Assembly: GCA_024803745.1 (NCBI GenBank)
Contig: JANJXV010000014.1
Coordinates: 4,689,001-4,753,000, forward strand
Reading direction: 5' to 3'
DNA: 64,000 bases
Origin: Megascapheus bottae
Taxonomy: Eukaryota > Chordata > Mammalia > Rodentia > Geomyidae
Of this stretch, positions 55,055 through 64,000 are shown piece by piece. The first letter of the stretch is position 1. Each line of letters opens with the position of its first letter. The notes under the pieces were generated by a model. It saw only the letters and a list, made by a program, of their open reading frames with translations, searched no databases and was not told the origin of the DNA. A program made the position numbers and the translations under genes.

Positions 55055-55475
55055 GAAGCCAGGTGTTAATGGGCTGCACCTATACTCTTAGCTTCTCCGG
55101 GGCTGAGATCAGGTTGAAACAAATCTGGACAGCTTGAAAGACCCTTTCTGAACCTATAGCTGAATACAGTGGTGCATGCCTATCATCTTAGCTTCCTCGA
55201 AAGCTGAGATTGAGAGGGTTGTGATTCTGGCCAACCCTGGATTGCAAAGTCCATGAAACTCCATTCCAGATGAACAAGGTGAGCATAACAGTACAAGCCC
55301 AGCTATGTTAAGAAGCCTAAAACATGCCTATTGCACTCCAGACTCATGTCTGAGCAGAAAGCAAGACCCTATCTTAAAAATGCCTTTGCATTAAAAATAT
55401 AGTGTTTAAACTTTTCAACAGAGTGCCTCCCTAGCAAGCTTGAGGCCCTGAATTCAGACTCTATCTCATTTAAAT
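55055..55475 (+). mobile_element. Older B1+B1+ID-type SINE ('SINE C'), longest copy
   Basis: First B1 unit (GCACCTATACTCTTAGCTTC), second B1 unit introduced by ACAGTGGTGCATGCCTATCA, a third diverged unit, AGCAAGACCCTATCTTAAAA, and an ID-like tail with GTGCCTCCCTAGCAAGCTTG and CCTGAATTCAGACTC. It shows the module order most completely. Confidence 0.78.
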
Positions 55476-56033
55476 ATAGATGACTTGGTAAGGCTTTCTT
55501 GAATAATTTGGTAATGTGTATTGAAAATTCTAAAACCATGTACATTTTTACCCTAATGATTACACTTCAGGAAGTAAATAATTAAGGATTCACATAAATA
55601 TTTAGCTAAGGATGTTAACAACATCATTATCAGCAATGGCAATATACACACAGGCAGATATTCATATAAAAAGTTATTCTCAAATCAGAAGGTACAATAT
55701 TACCATTTTTAGAAAATATAAATATAATCCATGTCTGTACAAATGATGATAATTACTATTTTCTGAACTTGGAAACAGCTCATTTAAATCTAACACCCAT
55801 AAGATACATGTTAGTGTGGCCCCTTTACTAGTGAGGACCAAGTTAGAACAGATTACACTCCTTTTCAAATGTTACACAATACCAGGGCTCCAAGATGCAT
55901 GCTATTGGATAAGTTCCCCAACATTCAGACTTTAACTTCTTTTAAAAACTGTCTAGATAAAATACAATTTAAAAAACTGTCTAGAAAGGTATACATCAAC
56001 ATTTTAGCCATATTATCTCTACAGAATGAATAC
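55476..56033. other. AT-rich stretch, nothing firm
   Basis: A faint MIR-like patch is possible at 55775-55855 (AACACCCATAAGATACATG, CCCTTTACTAGTGAGGACC), too diverged to call. A local duplication AACTGTCTAGA (55949 and 55975) is present. Confidence 0.35.
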
Positions 56034-56049
56034 TGGTGGCAGTATTTTT

Positions 56050-56240
56050 TTTTTTGCCAGTCCTGGGCTTGAGTTCAGGGCCTGAGCAGTGTCCTTAGAT
56101 TTTCTCAAGGCTAGAGCTCTACCACTTGAGCCTTAGCACCACTTCCAGCTTTTTCTATGTATGTGGTACTAAGGAATTGAATCCGGGTCTTCGTGCATGC
56201 TAGGCTAGCATTCTACCACTAAGCCAAACTCCCGGCCCCA
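56050..56240 (-). mobile_element. IDL-Geo dimeric SINE with 16-bp target duplication
   Basis: Poly-T tail complement, GCCAGTCCTGGGCTTGAG, head complement AAACTCCCGGCCCC. Flanks TGGTGGCAGTATTTTT (56034-56049) and TGGTGGCAATATTTTT (56241-56256). Confidence 0.95.
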
Positions 56241-56256
56241 TGGTGGCAATATTTTT

Positions 56257-56751
56257 AATTTTGCTTATTAGACATGTATTGTCTGTATAACTTAACATAT
56301 TTTTTAAGATTTCTGTGTTTTGTGGAAAATAAGGCCAAAGAGAGTCCACTGGAAGCAATGGTTATCAACATAACATTTGGCTATATGAACAGAATGTAAT
56401 TTAAAATAGAAGAGACTCTCATGGTGTATTTAATTATGTGAAGATCAGATATCTGTTGTGGAACATGAAATTTCTCATGTTTTAGAAGCCACACATTGAT
56501 AACAATCTCGATACAGAGAATGAAGGGCATTTGGAAAGCCAATGAATGGTGAGAGGATCCAAAAACAACATAGTATTGATGGTGAAGAGAAATGAGAGCA
56601 CAAAAACAAAGAAAAGAAAAGAAAAGAAATGGGAGCATGCAATTTGGATAGAAGCAGACTCAAAGACATGACACCTGTCTTAAAATGAGGTAAAGAATCA
56701 TCCTATAGAATAATAATCCCATCATCGAGATGGGTTAAATTCATACATTGT
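56257..56751. other. Unique stretch, nothing recognised
   Basis: No element seen; an AAAAG-rich patch (56606-56632) is the only structure. Confidence 0.45.
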
Positions 56752-56872
56752 TTCAATTAATGCTCACCACCATTCACAGATATTCTCTTCCTTTAATAGA
56801 CAAGGAAGCTGAAGCTAGAGTTCAAACCCAGGATGTGTCTGTACTACTGACTGTGTCACAGAGCTGTTTCAC
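56752..56872 (-). mobile_element. MIR SINE remnant
   Basis: The complement order TTAATGCTCACCACCATTC, CTTTAATAGACAAGGAAGCTGAAGC, GTTCAAACCCAGGATGTG and TCACAGAGCTG matches MIR on the minus strand, including its tRNA-like B-box region. Confidence 0.7.
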
Positions 56873-57110
56873 ATCCCTATGAGGTGAGGGGCCAGGGAAT
56901 GTTGGTATGACTCCTGATGAGAGAAGAAGAAAAATTAGGAGACAGATACCCTTCAATATTCAGATATCCCCTCACTATTCAGGTATATCTCAGGTGAATC
57001 AAAGTTCTTCAAATACTGATAATTGCCTTGTATGACAAGTGCCTATACAGAGAGACATTTATCGGGAGTGTCAAGGACACTCAAAAGGGTCACACAAGAA
57101 AGTCATTCAG

Positions 57111-57395
57111 AGCCAGGCGCAGTGGCTCAAGCCTATAATCCTAGCTACTCAGGAGGCTGAGATCTGAGGATCAAGGTTCAAAGCCAGCCCGGGCACTAAA
57201 GAATATGAGACTCTTATCTCCAATTAATCACTAGAAAACTGGAAGTGGGGCTAGCTCCAGCAGTAGGGCATTAGCCTTAAGCCAAAAGAGTTCAGGGACA
57301 ATTTCCAGGCCCAGGGGTAGGGTGGTAGCCTTGAGCTGAAGAGGTCAGGTACAGCACCCAGGCCCAAAATTGAAGCCCCATGACCCACAAAAAAA
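57111..57395 (+). mobile_element. B1-Geo SINE, internally duplicated subfamily
   Basis: Full B1 head (GAGCCAGGCGCAGTGGCTCA). Geo boxes start at GTAGGGCAT (57263) and GTAGGGTGG (57317), 54 bp apart. The end is AAGCCCCATGACCCAC plus A-tail. Flanks AAAGTCATTCAG at 57099-57110 and 57396-57407. Confidence 0.94.
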
Positions 57396-57417
57396 AAAGT
57401 CATTCAGAAAAGAGATA

Positions 57418-57595
57418 TTTCAAATGTTAGTATGCACCAGAATGACTTAGAAGAGCTTTACAAAATACAGATTTCTGTGTTCCATTCTACAGATTCTGAT
57501 TTCAGGGATTTTAAATTCTATTGCCTTGCTTCAATTATCAAGATCCTTTGGTCCTGAAAAGTTTAACTGTTCAAAAGTCATGCTATAGGAATTGA
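57418..57595 (+). mobile_element. MER5A-like hAT DNA transposon remnant
   Basis: GTATGCACCAGAATGACTTAG, GAGCTTTACAAAATACAGAT, TCCATTCTACAGATTCTGATT and CCTTTGGTCCTGAAAAG follow the MER5A order. Short and noncoding. Confidence 0.6.
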
Positions 57596-58149
57596 ACCAA
57601 TTTTGTTTCTCTTACAACTTCACAAATGAATGACAGATTTAATGCTTCTGAGCCATCAATTAAGTTGGATTCTGGTTTTTCTTCAACAAAATCTGGAGAG
57701 TTTTACATGCTTTTAAAGCAGACTTTTAGAACTACTTGTATTAAAATTTCAGAATTAAGACATAATAACTTAGAGATCAGAGATAGGTCTATTTTTTAAA
57801 AATCTCTCCACATTCATTCTGGAAAGAATGGATAAAGGCAAATCATTTTAAATTATGGAATAAAAAACTGATACATATCATTTACTATGCTCAGATTACC
57901 AGAGGGAAACTGCTTTTTCAATTATGAGCTACCCATCAGCTGTTCAGATCAATTTGGAATGGAATAATGACAGTAGCCATATGTTAAAACCATGGATCAT
58001 TATTTTTGACAGTGGCAAACTGAGCATTAGTATTTCTTTTTTAGAATTTCCAAATCCTACCCTGCTTATGTTTACTTTAAAAGCAGCTTTATATGTTCCC
58101 CACTTTTTGATGAGGTAGAGATTATCTTTAAAGTGGGGAAAAGACAAAT
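57596..58149. other. Unique stretch, nothing recognised
   Basis: AT-rich. Opposed 64-67 codon frames near 57924-58147 have no domain. Confidence 0.45.
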
Positions 58150-58510
58150 CTTAACTTAATTGACGATTAAAGAGCAAATTCAGCTTGGTGGGGCTGAGCT
58201 GGTGGGCTTTGTCTTCCCGGAAGGCAACTGACGGAGGCTCACAGCTGCTTCTTGACACACAGCATTGTTGCTTGCCAACCCGAACAGCCAACATCCTCAT
58301 ATAAGAACCACAAGTGGCTGTTAAGGTGATAAGATAGAGTTTAGCTGCTGTATTTTATGACATAATTCAGCCGGTATCCCTTTGAGCACTACTATCTGGA
58401 CAATTTTAAGCAGTCATAAACATTTGATTGCAGAGTAATTTAATTTAATGATTTATTTAACCTTCAAATCACAAGAGGCTGTTTTCAAAACACTTTGTTG
58501 CCATGTTGAT
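58150..58510. other. Candidate conserved noncoding element
   Basis: Repeat-free DNA with a GC-moderate first half, then CAGTCATAAACATTTGATTGC, GAGTAATTTAATTTAATGATT and CTTCAAATCACAAGAGG. These resemble homeodomain (TAATTTA) and TCF/LEF (CTTCAAA) type sites. Texture only; not proven. Confidence 0.3.
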
Positions 58511-58683
58511 CCTCTTTTAACCTAAGGGATTAATAACCCAAAATGGAAATATGATTGGAGAAAACTTGACAATGAACTTCTTTCTGAAAAAAAGTCACCT
58601 GGAGGGGATATTAAATTTATACATGGACTGCATCCAATAACAGACAGTTTTTTTGTGTCCAGCCCTTTAAAGGTATGAATGTT

Positions 58684-58899
58684 GACCAGGTGCCAGTGGC
58701 TCATGACTGTAATCCTATCTACTCAGGAGGCTGAGATCTGAGGATCACAGTTCAAAGCCAGCCCAGGCATGAAAGTCCAGGAGACTCTTATCTCGAATTG
58801 ACAATCAGGAAAAAGGAGGTGGTGCTATGGCTCAACATGGTAGAGCACTAGCCCTGTGCCCAGGTCCAGTTCAAGCCCCATGACCAACAAAAAAAAAAG
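58684..58899 (+). mobile_element. B1-Geo SINE
   Basis: GACCAGGTGCCAGTGGCTCA head, TTATCTCGAATTGACAATCAGG linker, shortened Geo box, CAAGCCCCATGACCAACAAA end and A-tail. Confidence 0.92.
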
Positions 58900-59402
58900 T
58901 ACAAAGGTTTGCTATTGAAATCTTTCCAAAATATTGTATATGGTTAAATGCCATCTTAAATAGTATGCTCCATTTTAATACCCTTTGGTGAATCAAAAAT
59001 AAGTACCATCTTATGCTATACCTAAATAGGATCCTCAAAGGGTAGAGTTGAAACTTAGAGAAATTTTTACCTGTAAAAATGCCTTCACCCCTACAGCATC
59101 ATGCTTTTATTGGCACTTCCCTTTTCATTTAAATAGGCTATCACTTTTAATTTGCTGTTAGATTTATTGTATGTGAGAAATCCAGGTCATGAAAATTATC
59201 TGCTAACCTTTAGTGTATGTAGAGCCTGTATTGTAACCCCTCAAGTTATTTTTAATAAATTGTGCTTCTTACATATACTGCTCTGCAAACCAGCTTAGCA
59301 AACATACCTGACCACTGTTTAAGGAAGGCACAATGGTGGTTGTGTGATGCCAATCATGGCTGGCCACATTATTCCCATAGTTGTCTTGCCAACTCTGCTT
59401 TC
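58900..59402. other. Unique stretch, nothing recognised
   Basis: No element seen upstream of the L1 target site. Confidence 0.45.
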
Positions 59403-59416
59403 AAATCTACATCTCA

Positions 59417-60614
59417 TGCAGAAAAGGCATTTGACAAGATCCAACACCCCTTTCTGCTAAAAACTCTGGAGAAACTAGGAATACATGGAACATTCCTCAG
59501 GATAATGAAGGCTGTGTATGACAAACCTACAGCTAGCATTATACATAAAGGAGAAAAGCAAAAGGCATTTCCTCTAAAATCAGGAATGAAACAAGGATGC
59601 CCACTCTCTCCACTCCTCTTTAACATAGTATTAGAATTTCTGGCCAGAGCAATAAGGCAAGAAGCAAGCATAAAGGGGATCCAAATAGGGAAAAAGGAAG
59701 TGAAACTTTCCCTCTGCAGATAACATGGTTCTGTATTTAAAGAACCCTATAAACTCCACTCCCAAGTTGCTTGAGCTGCCTCGAAATTTTGGCAAAGTAG
59801 CAGGGTATAAAATCAAACCTCAAAAATCAACGGCCTTCCTGTATGCCAACAACAAGAGGAATGGGGTGGAAATTAGGAAAACAATTCCTTTTGCAATAGC
59901 CTCAAAGAAAATAAAGTACTAAGAATGTAAAGACTTTTATGATGAAAACCTTTAAAAACAAAAAACAAAAAACCTGAAAAAGGAAATTAAAGCAGAACTG
60001 AGGAAATGGAAAAACCTCCCATTCTCCTGGATTGGAAAAATTAACATCGTGAAAATGGCAATCCTGCCGAGGGCTATCTACAAATTAAATGCAACATCCC
60101 AATGTCATTCTTTAAGGAAATAGAAGCAGCAATCCAAATTTTCATATGGAATAATAAAAGACTCTGAAGAGCAAAAACAATCTTTAGCAGAAAGAACAGC
60201 ACTGGAGGAATAGCAATACCAAAATTCAAACTCTAATTCACAGCTATAGTAACCAAAACAGGTTAGCACTGGCACAAGACCAGGCCTGAGGACCAATGGA
60301 ATAGAACTGAAGACCGAGAAATCAACCCACAGACCTATGGACACCTAATCCTTGATAAGGAAGCCAAAAAAATGTCATGGAAGAAAGACAGCCGCTTTAA
60401 CAAATGGTGCTGGTGGAACTGGTTAAGCAGCTGCAGAAAACTAAAGTTGGATCCTTCTATGTCATCCTGAACCAGAATTAATTCCAAGTGGATCAAAGAC
60501 CTTGAGGTAAAAGCAGATACCCAAAAAAGTTTACAAGAAAGAATAGGAAATACACAAGGTCTCCTTGACACAGGTCAAAACTTTCTTAATAAAGACCTCA
60601 AAAACACACAAATT
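59417..60614 (+). pseudogene. L1 ORF2 reverse-transcriptase remnant, frame broken
   Basis: Residues [21 protein letters not shown], then [19 protein letters not shown] and [20 protein letters not shown] are L1 RT motifs. At about 59716-59724, where the catalytic F-A-D-D block should be, two bases are missing and the second Asp codon is AAC (Asn), so the frame ends in a stop just after. Reading resumes in another frame (MVLYLKNPINSTPK...FAIASKKIKY, 59725-59922) and decays through several further breaks. It cannot encode an active enzyme. Confidence 0.92.
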
Positions 60615-60623
60615 AAAGTTTGG

Positions 60624-60898
60624 GGCCAGGCACAGTGGCGCACACCTGTAATCCTAGCTACTCAGGAGACAGAGATCTGAGGATCAAGGGTCAAAGCCAG
60701 CCTGGGAACAAAAGGACCTGAGACTCTTATCTCCAGTTAACCTCTAGAAAATAGGAAGTGGGGCTTGGCTCAAGAGTAGGGTTGTAGCCTTGAGCTAAAA
60801 TGCTCAGGGACAACACCCAGGCCCAGGGGTAGGATGGTAACCTTGAGCTGAGGAGCTCAGGGACAGTGCCCAGGTCAAGTTCAAGCCCCATCATCCAT
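60624..60898 (+). mobile_element. B1-Geo SINE nested in L1, internally duplicated subfamily
   Basis: GGCCAGGCACAGTGGCGCAC head, CCTCTAGAAAATAGGAAGTG junction, Geo boxes starting at GTAGGGTTG (60776) and GTAGGATGG (60829), 53 bp apart. The end is CAAGCCCCATCATCC. AAAGTTTGG flanks the SINE plus its microsatellite tail (60615-60623 and 61075-61083). Confidence 0.94.
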
Positions 60899-61074
<176 letters not shown>

Positions 61075-61660
61075 AAAGTTTGGACATATGGGATTGCATT
61101 AAATTGCAGAGCAAAGGACATAGCTAGCAAGTTAAATAGAAAGCCCACAGAGTGGGAGAAGATCTTCACTAATAATACAACAGAGAAGGGCCTCACATCG
61201 AAAATATACCTACAGCTCACAAAATTACCTACACCTGATTCCAGTTAGAATGGCCATGATCAAGAAATCTAATACCAGCAGATGCTGGAGGGGATGGATA
61301 CTTCACTGCTGGAGGGAGTGTAAACTCATTCAACCACTGTGGAAAGCAGTGTGAAGATTCCTCAAAAGACTAAACATAGAACTCCCCTATGACCAAGCAA
61401 TTCCACTACTTGGCATTTACCCAATCGTCCAGAAACAAGGACATACTAAAGCCACTAGCACAGCAATGTTCATTGCAGCACTATTTACCATAACAAAGAT
61501 ATGGAACCAACCCAGATACACCTCAGTAGACGAATACATCAAAAAGATGTGGTACTTATACACAATGAAATTCTATGCTGCCATCAGAAAGAATGACATA
61601 GCCCCATTTGTAAGGAAATTGAAAGACTTGGAAAAAAATCATATTAAGTGAAGTAAGCCA
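61075..61660 (+). pseudogene. L1 ORF2 C-terminal remnant, deleted and frameshifted
   Basis: Continues the L1 after the nested SINE. Near 61228 the sequence jumps from CAGCTCACAAAATTACC to CACCTGATTCCAGTTAGAATGG. About 200 bp that code the IKKWAKDL...STSLVIKEM part in the copy at 10382 are absent. The tail [20 protein letters not shown]...FVRKLKDLEKN reads to 61651 and then shifts frame because of an extra A in an A-run. Confidence 0.88.
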
Positions 61661-62129
61661 GACCCAAAGGAACATAGGCTCAATGGTTTCCCTCATTTGT
61701 AATAATTACTACAAACCTAGGACTCTCCTAGCAGAGGATTACAATAGCTTAAAACCTATGTACATAAAATCATATAGGATGAGACTAAATGAAATGAACT
61801 CTAGGAAACAAGAGGTTTACCTTGTGTGATAGTTGTTCTTAATGTACTATGTCATATCCTTTCTCTTTTTTTTACCCTTATGGTTAATCTCATGGGATTA
61901 CTGTATCTGACTTTGTTACCTGGTATATTGTATATATGTTTATTTGTTCATCTGAAATAGAGATGTGAAGGGGGGAACAAGATGCTTGGGAGGGGGTTCG
62001 GGGGAGAGAAGTGGGACAAAAACATGAGAAGGGTTATCAATGTGTGAGAAGTAATGCACCAACTACCTGACAAATATATCTGTAACCCCTCTATACATTT
62101 TCCTGACAATAAAAAAATCTAAATCTCAG

Positions 62130-62348
62130 TGTTGAGCACACACAACAGTAAATGGACTCTATGTACTTTCTTTCTCAGAGCCAAGACATCCCCAGCTATT
62201 TAACCCTAAGGTTTTGAAAATGAAAGCATTAAGAGAGACATAACTTCAGAGAAAAATTTTATAACTAGGCCCTAAATAATTTATAAACTTAAAAAAAACT
62301 CCTAAGAAGATTTCCACGTGCTTTCATCTAGGGGATTCAAGTTGAAAC
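62130..62348. other. Short unique stretch
   Basis: Nothing recognised between the L1 end and the next SINE. Confidence 0.4.
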
Positions 62349-62364
62349 AAAAATAGGAAAACAA

Positions 62365-62575
62365 TGACCTGGAGTTTGGCCTAGAGGTAGAGTGCTTGCC
62401 TAGCATGCGAAGACCCAGTTCGATTCCTTGGTACCACATACATTTAAAAAAAAAGGCTGGAAGTGGTGCTGTGGTTCAAGTGGTAGAACACCAGCCTTGA
62501 GAAAAAGTTCAAGGATCGTGCTCAGGCCCTGAGTTCAAGCCCCATGACTGGCAAAAAAATAAGAAATAAAGAAAG
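62365..62575 (+). mobile_element. IDL-Geo dimeric SINE with exact 16-bp target duplication
   Basis: GACCTGGAGTTTGGCC head, CAGTTCGATTCCTTGG B-box region, A10 linker, Geo monomer ending CCCCATGACTGGCAAAAAAA. Flank AAAAATAGGAAAACAA at 62349-62364 and 62576-62591, without a mismatch. Confidence 0.95.
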
Positions 62576-62839
62576 AAAAATAGGAAAACAAGGGGAAAAA
62601 CATCAATTTGCCATCCTGAAAATCATGATTCTTTGAAACTCCTTTCCAGTTGTAGATATATATTCTGCCTGCTGCTATGAGAAAAGGATCTCACTTTCAG
62701 AGTGTAAGCTTTGTCTGGGTCTCCAGGTCCCCCAAAATGTGGATAAATAACTCTTGTAAGCATATCTAGGACAACTTTAACTCACAACTGTTTCATGGCT
62801 GAATTCACAGTAACTCTTCAAGCTTTTCAAATACCTCGT

Positions 62840-63057
62840 AGATGAACTCTGGTATCTCATGCCTGTAATCCTAGCTATTCAGGAGGTTGAGTTCTGAAGA
62901 TGGTGGTCACCGAAGCCAACCTATGCAGGAAACTCTGTGAGACTCCTCTCTCCAATTAACAACCATGAAACCAGAAGTGGCAATACAGCTTAAGTAGTAG
63001 AGCACTATCCTTGAACACCAAAACTCAGGACACTGTGCAGGCCCTGATTCAAGTTTC

Positions 63058-63060
<3 letters not shown>
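62840..63060 (+). mobile_element. B1-Geo SINE
   Basis: GGTATCTCATGCCTGTAATCC head, TCTCCAATTAACAACCATG linker, diverged Geo tail CTGATTCAAGTTTCAG. Its tail position is occupied by the CT array that follows. Confidence 0.87.
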
Positions 63061-63146
<86 letters not shown>

Positions 63147-63190
63147 TTTCTCTCTCTCACTCTCTCTGTCACACACACACACACACACAT
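63061..63190 (+). repeat. Compound (CT)n(GT)n(CT)n(CA)n microsatellite
   Basis: (CT)n at 63061-63128 (about 34 units), (GT)n at 63129-63147, CT-rich 63148-63168, (CA)n at 63169-63190. Confidence 0.97.
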
Positions 63191-63192
63191 GC

Positions 63193-63489
63193 ACACTTCA
63201 TAGTACTATGCCATGCATTTTCTATGTAAGCGCTTTCTACACTAATTTGTTTTTTTAAGCTATAAAAGACCAAAAAATTAAAAAAAAAAACCAAGGCAAC
63301 TGCAATACACTAATTTGAAAAGCTACCATTTTCATTTCCATTGAATGCCTCCATGTGATATAGCACGTGGGGCTTGGGCAACATGACCTTTGCCCTGCTG
63401 TGCCAGACGTCAGTGCAGACCCAGCTTGGCTCTCAAGTCCCATTCTGAATAGTTTTCCCTGTGGGGAAAGGCTTTCCTTATTATTGTTC
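63193..63489. other. Unique stretch, nothing recognised
   Basis: No element or gene seen. Confidence 0.45.
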
Positions 63490-63690
63490 CTCCTCTACAG
63501 TTGAATCATTCACCCTCCACTGAAGGTCATCATACCTGCTCTGTGTTTTCCCCCTGAGACTTAGAACAGTTACTATTTTTAATTAAGGGTTCATGTTATC
63601 CTTCCTCTACGGTGCCACTCATCCTTCCAATAGTGTGTTCTGCTTTGCATCCCCATTCTGCCAAGCTCAATAAATACCATTGAATGGGTA
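63490..63690 (+). mobile_element. Possible L2 LINE 3' end
   Basis: The end CAAGCTCAATAAATACCATTGAATG resembles the L2 3' terminus, and CTTAGAACAGT upstream fits its 3' region. Divergence is high and the assignment is tentative. Confidence 0.35.
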
Positions 63691-64000
63691 GGCTTCATTG
63701 CCCTGACTCTGTTCTTTCTTCTTTCTCTCATTACAAGGAGACAGATCATCAGTGCAGGCCAAGGCCACTCCTGTCACTGTCTTCTGAGGTCTTCCTGGAG
63801 CTCTCACTCTGCAACTGTCCTCTCCCTTGTCTTCCTCCCATCTTAAATGCGCCATCGCCAGCCTTATTCCTCCAGCTACCATGTTAATCTCAATGCTCAA
63901 ACAAGTTGAACCTTTGGTGAACACTCTCTAGTTGCTCATCTCCCCTTTTCCTTCCACTCCAATGCAATCTGCTTTCTGTTCCCACCTCTCTATCCACATT
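63691..64000. other. Pyrimidine-rich unique stretch to window end
   Basis: CT-rich sequence. An 85-codon frame on the minus strand (63667-63924) and a 67-codon frame on the plus strand (63684-63887) show no domain. Confidence 0.4.

Overview
This is mammalian nuclear DNA, almost certainly from a rodent of the superfamily Geomyoidea (kangaroo rats, pocket mice, pocket gophers). The main marker is a dimeric SINE whose left monomer is a tRNA-Ala/ID-like unit and whose right monomer is the 'Geo' unit. I know this arrangement as IDL-Geo, a SINE limited to that group. About 16 copies or parts of copies are present. A second SINE of about 19 copies joins a B1 (7SL-derived) head to the same Geo tail. 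A third, older and longer SINE (B1-like units plus an ID-like tail, eight copies and a fragment) is visibly more decayed. The host call rests on recalled SINE structure, not on a database search.

I find no host protein-coding exon, rRNA, tRNA gene or CRISPR. Every long open frame is either a low-complexity artefact of a purine tract or a remnant of LINE-1 ORF2. The window reads as intergenic or deep intronic DNA. LINE-1 is present as 5'-truncated copies: 7511-8275 (+), 10055-11120 (-), 23075-23530 (-), 30745-30989 (-), 32183-32610 (-), 39955-40095 (+), 42285-42397 (-), 54525-54675 (+) and 59417-62114 (+, about 2.2 kb, split by a SINE). Older layers include an L1M-type ORF2 remnant (24360-25290), L1M/HAL1-like pieces (41575-41840 and 43380-43810), four ERVL-MaLR-type LTRs, several MIRs, two MER5A-like and one Tigger-like DNA transposon remnants.

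Layout: 1-4.1 kb is SINE-rich. 4.1-5.9 kb is unique. 5.96-7.04 kb is a spectacular 1.09-kb, almost pure purine tract, followed by a 0.46-kb CpG-rich block and an L1 tail. 8.3-15.5 kb mixes SINEs, an L1, a MaLR LTR and an unclassified repeat pair. 15.5-19.7 kb is mostly unique. 20-23.5 kb is repeat-rich. 23.5-30.7 kb has no lineage-specific SINE at all. 31-42 kb is again dense in repeats. 42-44.5 kb is a stack of old LTR and LINE pieces with an AT-rich patch. 44.5-47.4 kb is mostly unique and holds a perfect 19-bp-arm hairpin. 47.4-64 kb is SINE- and L1-rich with many microsatellites.

I do not see a new multi-gene system. The most interesting signals are the purine tract and its CpG-rich neighbour, the modular exchange and internal duplication inside the Geo-tailed SINEs, repeated insertion of SINEs at one target, an unclassified dispersed repeat pair, and SINE-poor stretches that may hold conserved regulatory DNA.
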